Part shown: one piece after another, positions 55,401 through 63,218 of the stretch
Position numbering within the stretch: the first letter of the stretch is position 1
How the letters are laid out: every line of letters begins with the position of its first letter
NCBI GenBank assembly: GCA_021776295.1
Contig: JAJFGE010000013.1
Span: 1 to 64,000 of the forward strand
DNA length: 64,000 nt
Direction: 5' to 3'
From: Hyphococcus sp.
GTDB lineage: Bacteria > Pseudomonadota > Alphaproteobacteria > Caulobacterales > Parvularculaceae
The notes under the pieces: model-generated
Database searches by the model: none
What the model was told of the DNA's origin: nothing
The model's input: the letters and a program-made list of their open reading frames with translations, nothing else
Made by a program: the position numbers and the translations under genes

Positions 55401-56924
55401 TCACCGCCGCCGCATCACGATATTTATTCCATCGAAGACCTCGCCCAGCTAATTTACGATCTGAAGCAAATCAACCCGCAAGCGCGAGTTTGCGTGAAGC
55501 TTGTCTCTGCAACCGGCATTGGCGCCATCGCCGCCGGCGTCGCCAAAGCCAAGGCGGATGTGATTTTGATTTCCGGCAATGTCGGCGGCACGGGCGCCAG
55601 CGCCCAGACCTCTATAAAATTTGCCGGCGCGCCCTGGGAGCTGGGGCTGTCGGAGGCCCATCAAGTCCTTACCCTGAACAACCTGCGCGAGCAGGTGACG
55701 CTCAGAACCGATGGCGGCATCCGCACAGGCCGCGATATTGTCGTTGCCGCGATGTTGGGGGCCGAAGAATACGGTATTGGGACGGTGTCCCTTATCGCTC
55801 TCGGCTGCCTGATGGTGCGCCAGTGTCATTCAAACACCTGTCCGGTCGGGATATGCACGCAAGATGACGCCTTGCGCGAACATTTTGCTGGCGCGCCGGA
55901 CCATGTCGTCAATCTGATGACGTTCCTGGCTGAGGAGACGCGGCAGATTTTAGCTTCGCTTGGCGCCCGTTCGCTTGAAGACATTATCGGCCGCGCCGAT
56001 CTTTTAGATCAGGTGTCGCGCGGCGCCGCCCATCTTGACGATCTCGATCTCAACCCGATCCTCATTCGCGCTGAAGCCGGAGAGCGCCCAAGACGGTCAA
56101 CGCGGAAAGGTCGCAACAGCGTTGAAGATACGCTCGACCAGCGTATCATGCCGGAAATTACGCCCTTCCTTGAGCGGCGCGAGAAGATGCAACTTTCCTA
56201 CCCGGTAAAAAACACTGACCGGGCGATTGGCGCGCGGATTTCTTCCCATATCGTTCGCAATTTCAAAAACGATGATCTATGCGAAGGCCATTTAACCATC
56301 CGGCTAACAGGTTCGGCCGGCCAGTCGCTCGGCGCTTTTAGCGCGCGCGGGTTAAAGCTAATCGTCGATGGCGAGGCCAATGATTATGTCGGCAAGGGGC
56401 TTTCCGGCGCCACTATTGTGGTGCGCCCGGAGACCGTGCGCGCCGGCGCCGGCGATGCGGTCATCGGCAATACTTGTCTTTATGGCGCAACATCAGGCGC
56501 GCTGTTTGCGGCGGGCCGCGCGGGCGGACGGTTTGCGGTTCGCAACTCCGGCGCGGTCACAGTGATTGAGGGCTGTTCGGCCAATGGCTGTGAATATATG
56601 ACCGGCGGCGTTGCGGTTATTTTAGGCCGCGTCGGCGCCAATTTCGCCGCCGGCATGACCGGCGGGCGGGCCTTTGTTTTTGATGAGGCGTTGTTGTTTG
56701 AAGGTGCGGTCAATCCGGACAGTGTCGCCTGGCGCCGGTTTGCCGGGAGCGACGATGACCAGGAGTGCCGCGCCCTGATTGAGCGCCATTGGCTCCAGAC
56801 CCGTTCGCCGAAAGCCCGCGGCCTGCTCGATGACTGGTTTAACGCGGCGGCGAAATTCTGGGTCATCGAGCCGCTTGAAACGCTCGCACGCAAACAGATT
56901 GCAGACGCCGCCAAATCTGCGTGA
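52413..56924 (+). CDS. gltB: Glutamate synthase large subunit
   Basis: 1503-aa enzyme that makes glutamate from glutamine and 2-oxoglutarate. The class II glutaminase domain has its nucleophile cysteine exposed after pro-peptide removal (HDACGVGLV, Cys30). The synthase domain has the FMN-binding and loop-4 regions (GGEDPERYTP, SGNVGGTGAS), the 3Fe-4S cysteines in RQCHSNTCPVGIC, and the C-terminal Gly-rich beta-helix (YVGKGLSGATIVVRP). Start ATG 52413 is preferred to TTG one codon earlier. Confidence 0.98.
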   Translation: MTDFVTTYEQRRARLIAGNAYDPASEHDACGVGLVAALDARPRREVVEMAIAALKAVWHRGAIDADGKTGDGAGIRLNVPQGLFRSFVERTGHTPGKEDICVGMVFLPRTNFAAQDTARAIVESEILRRGFYIYGWRQAPVNAACLGEKANATRPGIEQILFCDPKGREQEELDIALYIVRRRIEQQAREQGMHELYICSLSSQDVVYKGMFLAEDIDEFYEDLKDQRFVSRVAIFHQRYSTNTFPEWRLAQPFRMLAHNGEINTIKGNINWMKSHEIAMTSETFGEDDHYTKPVIQPGSSDSAALDQVFELLVRAGRTAPMAKTLLIPEAWSKRGSEMPPQWRALFEYCNAVMEPWDGPAAIAAYDGRWAVAGLDRSGLRPLRYAITEDGILAVGSEAGMCPLEGRKVKKRGAIGPGRMIVVDMEKARLYDSGDILNRLANRFPYKEWLENIVELDPKIGTGAEDRLYEGENLARRQAGAGYDMEALELILRPLVEDAKEAVGSMGDDTPIAVLSEKYRPLSHFFRQNFSQVTNPPIDPLREHGVMSLKTRFKNLGNILAINKTQTDVFVLESPVLTNGMFARLKGFLDQKIVEIDCTYDAATAKGDGEALRDALTRIRTAAAAAVEIGAGHVILTDEYQGPGRIAVPMILAAGGVHAHLTNAGSRSYCSIIVRSAECIDSHYLAVLVGAGATVVNPYLAFDSVADAQSKGRYNGRSLSDCVRNYKAGLEAGLMKIISKMGISVISSYRGGCNFEALGLSRTLVGEFFPGMTSRISGIGLAGLEQKTSELHGAAWQGAAPPLPVGGFFRQRRRGEHHIVEAGLVSDLQTAVRDDDAAAYLRYSQALEKQPPSQIRDLLRARPAGDAVSLDDVETANDIRQRFLTPGMSLGALSPEAHGALNIAMNRIGAKSVSGEGGEDPERYTPRPNGDNANSAVKQIASGRFGVTAEYLNQCREIEIKVAQGAKPGEGGQLPGFKVTQFIARMRLATPGVTLISPPPHHDIYSIEDLAQLIYDLKQINPQARVCVKLVSATGIGAIAAGVAKAKADVILISGNVGGTGASAQTSIKFAGAPWELGLSEAHQVLTLNNLREQVTLRTDGGIRTGRDIVVAAMLGAEEYGIGTVSLIALGCLMVRQCHSNTCPVGICTQDDALREHFAGAPDHVVNLMTFLAEETRQILASLGARSLEDIIGRADLLDQVSRGAAHLDDLDLNPILIRAEAGERPRRSTRKGRNSVEDTLDQRIMPEITPFLERREKMQLSYPVKNTDRAIGARISSHIVRNFKNDDLCEGHLTIRLTGSAGQSLGAFSARGLKLIVDGEANDYVGKGLSGATIVVRPETVRAGAGDAVIGNTCLYGATSGALFAAGRAGGRFAVRNSGAVTVIEGCSANGCEYMTGGVAVILGRVGANFAAGMTGGRAFVFDEALLFEGAVNPDSVAWRRFAGSDDDQECRALIERHWLQTRSPKARGLLDDWFNAAAKFWVIEPLETLARKQIADAAKSA

Positions 56925-57055
56925 CTTAATGCGAGGAATGCTGTTTGAGTGGATGGGAATTTTCTATATATAAACCTCGTTGCGATGATGGTGCTTGGAA
57001 TTTTTTGTTTCTTTGCAAGGAAACAGAAACGTCAAATTATGCTGAATCACCGCCG
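56925..57055. other. Start of the gltB-aminotransferase intergenic region
   Basis: No gene. It contains T-rich stretches (for example TTTTTTGTTTCTTTG near 57001-57015) that could help end the long gltB transcript, and it leads into the second copy of the paired-hairpin repeat. Confidence 0.5.
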
Positions 57056-57176
57056 GCCCCCATCGCCCCTTCAGGGCACTTCCCCCGTAAACGGGGGAAG
57101 AATACCCTTGCTGCAAACTCGACCTAATTCCTCCCCCGTGAAAACGGGGGAGGTGTCACGTAGTGACGGAGGGGGT
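57056..57176. repeat. Paired-hairpin interspersed repeat, copy 2
   Basis: Same plan as 19432-19553: CTTCCCCCGTAAACGGGGGAAG in arm 1, CCTCCCCCGTGAAAACGGGGGAGG in arm 2, ending GTGTCACGTAGTGACGGAGG. The joining sequence has CTGCAAACT and CTAATT, similar to copy 1. Differences are mainly in the loop sequences, with stem pairing kept. Confidence 0.85.
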
Positions 57177-57302
57177 AACGGCGCCGCAAGGAGATCGAAA
57201 CGCTGGAGCACAGGCAAAAATCCTGCATCCATAAAATGTGTGCATACCCTGGCGCTTTCGCGAGAATGAGCGGATTAGGGGTTAACTGGTAAAATAAGTA
57301 AC

Positions 57303-58484
57303 ATGACGAGCACTGAAGAATTCTATCGCATCAAGCTGTTGCCGCCTTATGTGTTTGAGGAGGTGAACGCGCTGAAAGCCAGGCTTAGAGCGAGTGGTCG
57401 CGATATTATCGATCTCGGCATGGGCAATCCCGACATGCCGACGCCGCCGCATATCGTCGACAAGCTGATTGAGACGGCGCGCAACCCAAAGGCGCATCGT
57501 TATTCGGCCTCGCGCGGGATTATTGGCTTGCGCCGGGCGATGGCGCGCTATTATGAGCGGCGTTTTGGCGTTACCCTCGACCCGGAAACGGAAGTTGTTG
57601 CCACTATTGGCTCCAAAGAAGGCTTCGCCAATCTCGCTCAGGCGATCACCGCACCGGGCGACATTATTTTATCGCCAAATCCCGCCTATCCAATCCACGC
57701 TTATGGCTTTATTATCGCTGGCGGGGTGATTGAAGCGGTTCCGGCGTTGACGCCGGAGCAATATCTCTCCGGTCTCAGCGCAGCGATTGCCGCCAGCAAA
57801 AAAGCCCCTCGCGCGATGGTCATTAACTATCCATCTAACCCCACGGCGCAAACCGTCGAACTTGAATTTTACAAAGACGTCGTCGCGTTAGCGCGCAAAC
57901 ACGACATCATCATCTTATCGGACCTTGCCTATGGCGAGATTTATTTCGGCGCCCCGCCGCCTTCTATCTTGCAGGTAGAAGGCGCGCGCGATGTGGCCGT
58001 TGAAATCAATTCCCTGTCGAAAACCTTTGCGATGGCGGGCTGGCGGGTTGGCATGGCGGTCGGCAATGCACGGCTGATTGCGGCGTTAGCGCGGGTTAAA
58101 TCCTATCTCGATTACGGCGCGTTCACGCCTATACAGGTGGCTGCTGTCGCCGCATTGGACGGGCCGACGGGCTGTATTGACGACATCCGCCAGACTTATC
58201 GCGGCCGCCGCGACACGGTGATCGAGCATTTTGCCATGGCCGGTTGGGATATCCCGACGCCCGATGCGTCAATGTTCGCCTGGGCGGCGATCCCGGAGCC
58301 ATATCGCAGTCTAGGCTCGGTAGAGTTTGCAAAAATGCTGATGGAAAAAGCCGATGTCGCGGTCGCGCCGGGCCTCGGTTTTGGCGAGCATGGCGACGGC
58401 CATGTGCGCATCGGCCTGGTCGAGAACCAGCAACGCATCCGCCAGGCGGCGCGCAATATCAAGCGGGCGTTTCAGAATAATTAA
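57303..58484 (+). CDS. Class I/II aminotransferase (LL-diaminopimelate/alanine aminotransferase-like)
   Basis: 393-aa PLP-dependent fold-type I aminotransferase. PLP-binding lysine is Lys240 (SLSKTFAMAGWRVG), with NYPSNPTAQ and the start LDLGMGNPD-like IIDLGMGNPDMPTP. The sequence group is often annotated as LL-diaminopimelate or alanine aminotransferase and is commonly beside homoserine dehydrogenase genes, as here. It precedes the SAM-riboswitch operon, so an aspartate-family or transamination role is likely; the exact substrate is not decided by sequence. Confidence 0.87.
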   Translation: MTSTEEFYRIKLLPPYVFEEVNALKARLRASGRDIIDLGMGNPDMPTPPHIVDKLIETARNPKAHRYSASRGIIGLRRAMARYYERRFGVTLDPETEVVATIGSKEGFANLAQAITAPGDIILSPNPAYPIHAYGFIIAGGVIEAVPALTPEQYLSGLSAAIAASKKAPRAMVINYPSNPTAQTVELEFYKDVVALARKHDIIILSDLAYGEIYFGAPPPSILQVEGARDVAVEINSLSKTFAMAGWRVGMAVGNARLIAALARVKSYLDYGAFTPIQVAAVAALDGPTGCIDDIRQTYRGRRDTVIEHFAMAGWDIPTPDASMFAWAAIPEPYRSLGSVEFAKMLMEKADVAVAPGLGFGEHGDGHVRIGLVENQQRIRQAARNIKRAFQNN

Positions 58485-58633
58485 CCGCTTCGCTCGCGTC
58501 GGACATGGTTTTTATACGACCAATCAGAAATAGTAATTGCCCGCTCAGGCACCGTTAGCCGATTATTGCAAACTTGTTGCTTCGCAATATTTTCGGTTGA
58601 CGCGCCAAGCTTTCTGACTAAATCTTCCGGCAA
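58485..58633. other. Promoter region ahead of the SAM riboswitch
   Basis: No gene seen between the aminotransferase stop and the riboswitch. It should hold the met operon promoter; TTGCAA (58566-58571) and TATTTT (58588-58593) are a possible but poorly spaced -35/-10 pair (16 bases). Confidence 0.35.
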
Positions 58634-58760
58634 CTCATCAAGACCAGCTGAGGGACAGGCCCTGTGACGCTGGGGCAACCGCTGAGAAGCCAGACCGGCT
58701 TTGAGGAAAGGTGCCAATTCCTTCGAGACGCCGATTTTTCGGACGGTCTCGAGAGATGAG
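58634..58760 (+). ncRNA. SAM-I (S-box) riboswitch aptamer
   Basis: Reading 5' to 3': P1 strand CTCATC (58634-58639), kink-turn and P2 with the conserved AGGGACAGGCCC and TGGGGCAACC, P3, the core GGTGCCAATTCC, P4 (CGAGACGCC with GGTCTCG), and the P1 return strand GATGAG (58755-58760). These are the SAM-I core elements in the right order. SAM binding would close P1. It is directly upstream of metX, a methionine gene, as expected. Confidence 0.92.
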
Positions 58761-58848
58761 TCGGACGAGCGACCGTGATTTTCGTCCGATTAGGTCTCTG
58801 CGAATTGCTTTTTGAGCAACGGGTCGAGTGACGCAGAGGCGAGTGATG
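58761..58848 (+). promoter_or_regulatory. Proposed riboswitch expression platform and metX ribosome-binding site
   Basis: Two stems follow the aptamer: TCGGACGA (58761-58768) with TCGTCCGA (58782-58789), and CTCTGCG (58796-58802) with CGCAGAG (58832-58838). The second stem's 3' arm includes the metX ribosome-binding site GAGG (58836-58839), so closing it would hide the site. No T-run terminator is present, so control is probably at translation. Confidence 0.65.
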
Positions 58849-59838
58849 AACGGTGCAATTCAACAATTACCAGACGCGCGTGCGCAAGCTGCTGGCGACT
58901 TTTGCGATATCAGCATTCTCCTGCCGGCAGATTTTGTGCTGGATAGCGGTGAGAAGCTGAACCGCGCCGAGCTGCGTTTGCGCCTCTATGGCGCGCTTGA
59001 AAAGCCGGTGATTGCGGTCGCCGGGGGCGTTTCCGCCAGCCGCGTCGTGGCCGATGCGGTCGGTGAAAACGGTTGGTGGCGCGATATTGTCGCGCGCGGC
59101 GGCGCCATCGATCTTAACAGGTTCTGCGTGCTTGGGTTTGATTTTCTGCCTGCGGATAATGAGATCGTGCGCGCAATTTCAACCGCCGATCAGGCCCGCG
59201 CGCTGGCCGCAGCGCTCACTTCCTTGAAGATAGATAAACTGTTCGCTTTTGCCGGGGCGTCTTATGGCGGCATGGTCGCTCTCGCCTTTGCGGCGGCCTA
59301 TCCGGACCGCGTCAGCCACCTGTGCATTGTCTCGGCGGCGGACAAACCGCATCCGGCGGCGACGGCTTTGCGCGGCGTGCAACGACGGATCATCGACTTT
59401 GCGCAGCGTGTTGGCGAGCCAGAAGAAGGTGTGCGTCTGGCGCGCCAGCTGGCGATGATTAGCTATCGCACGCCGGCGGAGTTTGAAGCCCGATTCAACT
59501 ATCGGCCCGGCGCCAGCGTCGGCGATCCGCATGAGGTTTGCGATTATCTGATTGCCCGCGGGCGCGCCTATCCGATGTCCGCCGAGCGTTATCTGACGTT
59601 GTCGGATTCAGTGGATCGCCATTGCGTTGACCCGGCAACAATCGCCGCCGACAGCCTCTTAATCGCCGTTGCGAGCGACCAACTGGCGCCAGTGGGCGAT
59701 ATGCGCCGACTGGCGCGCGCGCTTCCAGCCGCGACGCTTTGCGAAATCAATTCCCTCTATGGCCATGACGCCTTCCTGAAGGAAGCCGCCATCATTGGCC
59801 CTTTCATCAAATCTTTCCTTGAGGACCGCCTGTCATGA
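58846..59838 (+). CDS. metX: Homoserine O-acyltransferase (MetX family)
   Basis: 330-aa alpha/beta-hydrolase-fold acyltransferase that activates homoserine with an acetyl or succinyl group. Nucleophile Ser139 in GASYGGMVAL, Asp in VASDQLAP and His in YGHDAFL. The elbow differs from the usual GGSMGGMQAL, and it is shorter than typical MetX (about 370 aa); this variant resembles homoserine O-succinyltransferases of the Xanthomonas type. The ATG at 58846 has GAGG six bases upstream; the GTG at 58828 lies within the regulatory stem. Confidence 0.85.
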   Translation: MNGAIQQLPDARAQAAGDFCDISILLPADFVLDSGEKLNRAELRLRLYGALEKPVIAVAGGVSASRVVADAVGENGWWRDIVARGGAIDLNRFCVLGFDFLPADNEIVRAISTADQARALAAALTSLKIDKLFAFAGASYGGMVALAFAAAYPDRVSHLCIVSAADKPHPAATALRGVQRRIIDFAQRVGEPEEGVRLARQLAMISYRTPAEFEARFNYRPGASVGDPHEVCDYLIARGRAYPMSAERYLTLSDSVDRHCVDPATIAADSLLIAVASDQLAPVGDMRRLARALPAATLCEINSLYGHDAFLKEAAIIGPFIKSFLEDRLS

Positions 59839-61040
59839 GCCACGACCTACATCTCGAAACCCAAATTGCCTGCGCTGGCGTGTCGAGCGACACCGCCCAT
59901 AACAGCGTCTCGCCGCCGCTTTATCTGTCGGCCAATTATTATTGGAACGATCCGTGCGAGAAGCCGCAATATGATTATGCGCGCTCGGGAAACCCAAACC
60001 GGGCGCAACTCGAAGAAGCGCTTGCCTCACTGGAAGGCGCGGCAAAGGGGGTCATCACCGCATCGGGCATGGCCGCGGTTGATCTGGTGTTTAATCTCGT
60101 CAATCCGGGCGAGTTGGTGCTCGCGCCGCATGATTGTTATGGCGGCACGCATCGTTTGCTGACCGCACGGGCAAAGCGCGGGCATTTTGATGTCGCGTGG
60201 GTTGATCAGAGCGACCCGGTCGCGCTTAAAGCCGCTTTTGCGCGGGCCCCGAAACTGGTCCTGATTGAAACGCCGAGCAATCCGCTCTTGCGCATCACCG
60301 ATATTCGCGCGGTTGTCGCTCTCGCCCGCGCATGCGGCGCTGTCACCGTCGCCGACAATACGTTTTTGTCGCCGGCCTTGCAGCGGCCATTGGAATTGGG
60401 CTGCGATATTGTGGTTCATTCGACAACCAAGTTTATCAATGGCCACAGCGACGTGGTTGGCGGCGCGGTGTTGGCGCGCGAGGCAAAGCTTGGCGAGGAA
60501 CTGGCCTGGTGGGCAAACTGCACCGGCGTCACTGGCGCGCCGTTTGATAGTTTTATGACCTTGCGGGGTTTGCGCACACTGTTCCCGCGTATCGAGCGCC
60601 AGCAGGCGACGGCAAGCGAAGTGGTTGAGGCGCTTGTAAAAGACCCCCGCGTCGAGAAAATTTTCTTTCCCGGTCTTGCCTCGCATCCCGGCCATGAAAT
60701 CGCCAGGGCGCAGCAAAAAGGGTTCGGTTCGATGTTCTCGGTGGAATTTGCCGCCGGCATTGATGTGTTGGAGTTGTTGCGTGGGCTGAAAATTTTCACC
60801 ATTGCCGAATCCCTTGGCGGGTTTGAAAGCCTGGTATGCGTGCCGGCGGCGATGACCCATGCGTCGATGACGCCGCAAGCGCGCGATATCGCTGGCATCT
60901 CTGATCGGCTGGTTCGGTTTTCCATCGGCCTTGAACATGGCCAAGACCTCGCACGCGATCTACTGCAAGCGCTTGACCATGCATCAGTGGCCGGCGACAA
61001 GCTTGCGTATTTTCCAAAACAGGCGACGTCATGTGTGTAA
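59835..61040 (+). CDS. metB: Cystathionine gamma-synthase / O-succinylhomoserine lyase family
   Basis: 401-aa PLP enzyme of trans-sulfuration: makes cystathionine, or homocysteine directly, from the acylated homoserine made by MetX. PLP lysine Lys199 in HSTTKFINGHSD, and the family features YARSGNPNR, TASGMAAV and VFIETPSNP-type LVLIETPSNP. ATG overlaps the metX stop (ATGA). Choice between MetB and MetZ is not settled by sequence. Confidence 0.9.
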   Translation: MSHDLHLETQIACAGVSSDTAHNSVSPPLYLSANYYWNDPCEKPQYDYARSGNPNRAQLEEALASLEGAAKGVITASGMAAVDLVFNLVNPGELVLAPHDCYGGTHRLLTARAKRGHFDVAWVDQSDPVALKAAFARAPKLVLIETPSNPLLRITDIRAVVALARACGAVTVADNTFLSPALQRPLELGCDIVVHSTTKFINGHSDVVGGAVLAREAKLGEELAWWANCTGVTGAPFDSFMTLRGLRTLFPRIERQQATASEVVEALVKDPRVEKIFFPGLASHPGHEIARAQQKGFGSMFSVEFAAGIDVLELLRGLKIFTIAESLGGFESLVCVPAAMTHASMTPQARDIAGISDRLVRFSIGLEHGQDLARDLLQALDHASVAGDKLAYFPKQATSCV

Positions 61041-62059
61041 CGATTAGCGATCGGGAAATAGTCAAAAAACCTGGAGCTTCTGGCGCGCGACGGTTGCGCG
61101 TTGGCGTTGCCGGCCTCGGCATTGTTGGCGGCGGCGCAGCGCTTGAGCTGATTGGCGCGGCGGCGCGTTACGATTTGTGTGCGGTCTTGGTGCGCGACCG
61201 CGAAAAACCCCGCGCGCCAGAGTTAGACGGCGTACGAAAATACACTGATGCTGGCGTGTTCCTCAGCGAAGGTCTCGATGTCATTATTGATGCATTGCCA
61301 TGTGGTGATGCGGGACGCGTGCTGATTGAACGCGCCTTGAGGCAGGGCGTGAGCGTTGTGTCGGCGAACAAGCAGGCGGTATTCGGTTCGCTCGCCCGGT
61401 TCCATGGGCTGGCGTCGGACAACAAGGCGGCGTTTGCTTATTCTGCGTCGGTCGGCGGCGGCGCGCCGATGGTGGAAACCGTCAGACAGGCTCACAGCGT
61501 GGGCGAGATAAACTCGCTGGCCGCGATCGTGAACGGCGCCGTCAATTACATCTTGACGCTGGCCGGTTCCGGCATTTCCTTTGACGAGGCGGTAAGACGC
61601 GCGCAAGCCGCCGGCTTTGCTGAGCCTGATCCGGAAGCGGATTTATCCGGCGGCGATGCGCGGGCCAAAGCTTCCATTCTGGCGTTTGAGGCGTTTGGCG
61701 AAGAGGTTGCCGCCGATGCGATAGTAATTGAGGCGCTGGATGCTGACCGCGCGGAACATATCGTCAGGGATGGGCGCGCCTGGCGGCAATTGACAAGAAT
61801 TGAAAATCTTGGCGACGGAGTTGCCGCGAGCATCGCCTATGAATGCGTCGATGGCGACGGTTTTTTCCGCGCCGTTCGCGATGAAGGCAATGGACTGCGT
61901 GTGGTTAACGCTGTGGGCGAGGAATTTACCTGCGCCGGCAAAGGCGCCGGACGCGGCCCGACGGTCCGCAGCCTTTTTGCCGATCTTGAGGCCATCCGCG
62001 CGGCGCCCGCCGGTGGCGCACAAGAATTTTCTTTGAAAAACGCGCCGCCACTCTCATAA
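61031..62059 (+). CDS. hom: Homoserine dehydrogenase (without ACT domain)
   Basis: 342-aa enzyme that reduces aspartate semialdehyde to homoserine. NAD(P) fold GLGIVGGG near the N-terminus, catalytic region SANKQAVFG, and substrate-site NGAVNYILT and AGFAEPDPEADLSGGDA. At 342 aa it lacks the C-terminal ACT regulatory domain of the usual bacterial enzyme, so feedback control by threonine is probably missing. It overlaps metB by 10 bases. Confidence 0.92.
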   Translation: MCVTISDREIVKKPGASGARRLRVGVAGLGIVGGGAALELIGAAARYDLCAVLVRDREKPRAPELDGVRKYTDAGVFLSEGLDVIIDALPCGDAGRVLIERALRQGVSVVSANKQAVFGSLARFHGLASDNKAAFAYSASVGGGAPMVETVRQAHSVGEINSLAAIVNGAVNYILTLAGSGISFDEAVRRAQAAGFAEPDPEADLSGGDARAKASILAFEAFGEEVAADAIVIEALDADRAEHIVRDGRAWRQLTRIENLGDGVAASIAYECVDGDGFFRAVRDEGNGLRVVNAVGEEFTCAGKGAGRGPTVRSLFADLEAIRAAPAGGAQEFSLKNAPPLS

Positions 62060-62068
62060 CAGTCGCCT

Positions 62069-63214
62069 ATGGAAAAGACGGTTTCACCTGATGCGGCGCA
62101 AACGCTGCGTGCGGCAACACGGATTGTCATCAAAGTCGGCTCAGCAATACTCTGCGCCGATGACGGCGCCGTGCGTGCGGCGTGGCTCGCCTCGTTGGCG
62201 GACGACATCGCAGCGTTGCGCGGTGATGGCTGCGAGGTGGTTATCGTCACCTCCGGCGCGATTGCGCTGGGGCGAAAGCGTCTCGGTCTTACCCGCGTCT
62301 TGCAGCTCGATGAAAAACAAGCCGCCTCCGCTGCTGGGCAGGCGGCATTGGCGCAAGCCTGGCAGCGCGCCTTTGACCCCCATGACACCCATATCGCGCA
62401 GCTTTTGCTAACCCTAGACGATACCGAAAACCGTCGCCGTTATCTGAATGCGCGCGCAACCTTCCGTACACTGCTGGATTTAAAAGCGCTGCCGATGGTC
62501 AACGAGAACGACACCGTCGCGACAAGCGAAATCCGCTACGGCGATAATGACCGGCTCGCCGCCCATGCTGCACAGATTGTTGAAAGCGATGTGTTGATCA
62601 TCCTTTCTGATGTTGATGGGCTTTATACGGCCGATCCGAGGAAAGATCCGGATGCGACACATATTCCAGTGGTCGAGACTATAACGCCTGAGATTGAACA
62701 ATCGGCGGCCGGGCCGAACAGAGCAGCGGGCATTGGCTCCGGCGGCATGGCCTCGAAAGTCGCGGCCGCGAAAATCGCCGGCGTCAACGGATGCGCGACG
62801 ATTATTGCCGCCGGCGGTCTCGCCAATCCGATCGCTGCGATCAGAGATGGCGCTGCGGCGACGTTATTGCGTGCGACAGGAAATCCGGAGCGCGCGCGGC
62901 GCCAATGGATTGGCGGGCGCATCAAACCGGCGGGATCGATTACGATTGACGCCGGCGCCGCGACGGCGCTGGCGGGTGGTGCAAGCTTGTTGCCGGCGGG
63001 CGTAGTTGCAGTTGCCGGGGAATTCTCGCGCGGCGATGCGGTGACCATCATTGCGCCGGGTGGCAAGGTTTTGGGGCAGGGACTGTCGGCTTATTTTTCT
63101 GACGAGATTAGAAAAATCGCTGGACGCCGGTCTGAGGAGCTGGAACAAATCCTTGGCTATCGCCGACGTCCGGCGGTAGTAGAAAAGAACGATCTGGTTT
63201 TACGAACGGAATAG
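62069..63214 (+). CDS. proB: Glutamate 5-kinase
   Basis: 381-aa first enzyme of proline synthesis. The kinase domain has VIKVGSAIL, VTSGAIALGR, NENDTVATSEIRYGDNDRL and DVDGLYTADPR; a C-terminal PUA domain follows (about residues 290-370, with LLPAGVVAVAGEF). The ATG is 10 bases after hom, so proline genes are joined to the methionine/homoserine genes in one operon. Confidence 0.96.
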   Translation: MEKTVSPDAAQTLRAATRIVIKVGSAILCADDGAVRAAWLASLADDIAALRGDGCEVVIVTSGAIALGRKRLGLTRVLQLDEKQAASAAGQAALAQAWQRAFDPHDTHIAQLLLTLDDTENRRRYLNARATFRTLLDLKALPMVNENDTVATSEIRYGDNDRLAAHAAQIVESDVLIILSDVDGLYTADPRKDPDATHIPVVETITPEIEQSAAGPNRAAGIGSGGMASKVAAAKIAGVNGCATIIAAGGLANPIAAIRDGAAATLLRATGNPERARRQWIGGRIKPAGSITIDAGAATALAGGASLLPAGVVAVAGEFSRGDAVTIIAPGGKVLGQGLSAYFSDEIRKIAGRRSEELEQILGYRRRPAVVEKNDLVLRTE

Positions 63215-63218
63215 GCTT

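Noticed and set aside
60027-60944. A 305-codon minus-strand frame antisense to metB
   Set aside because: Its composition (Arg, Gln, His and Ala rich) follows from the metB codons on the other strand, and metB is a clear family match.
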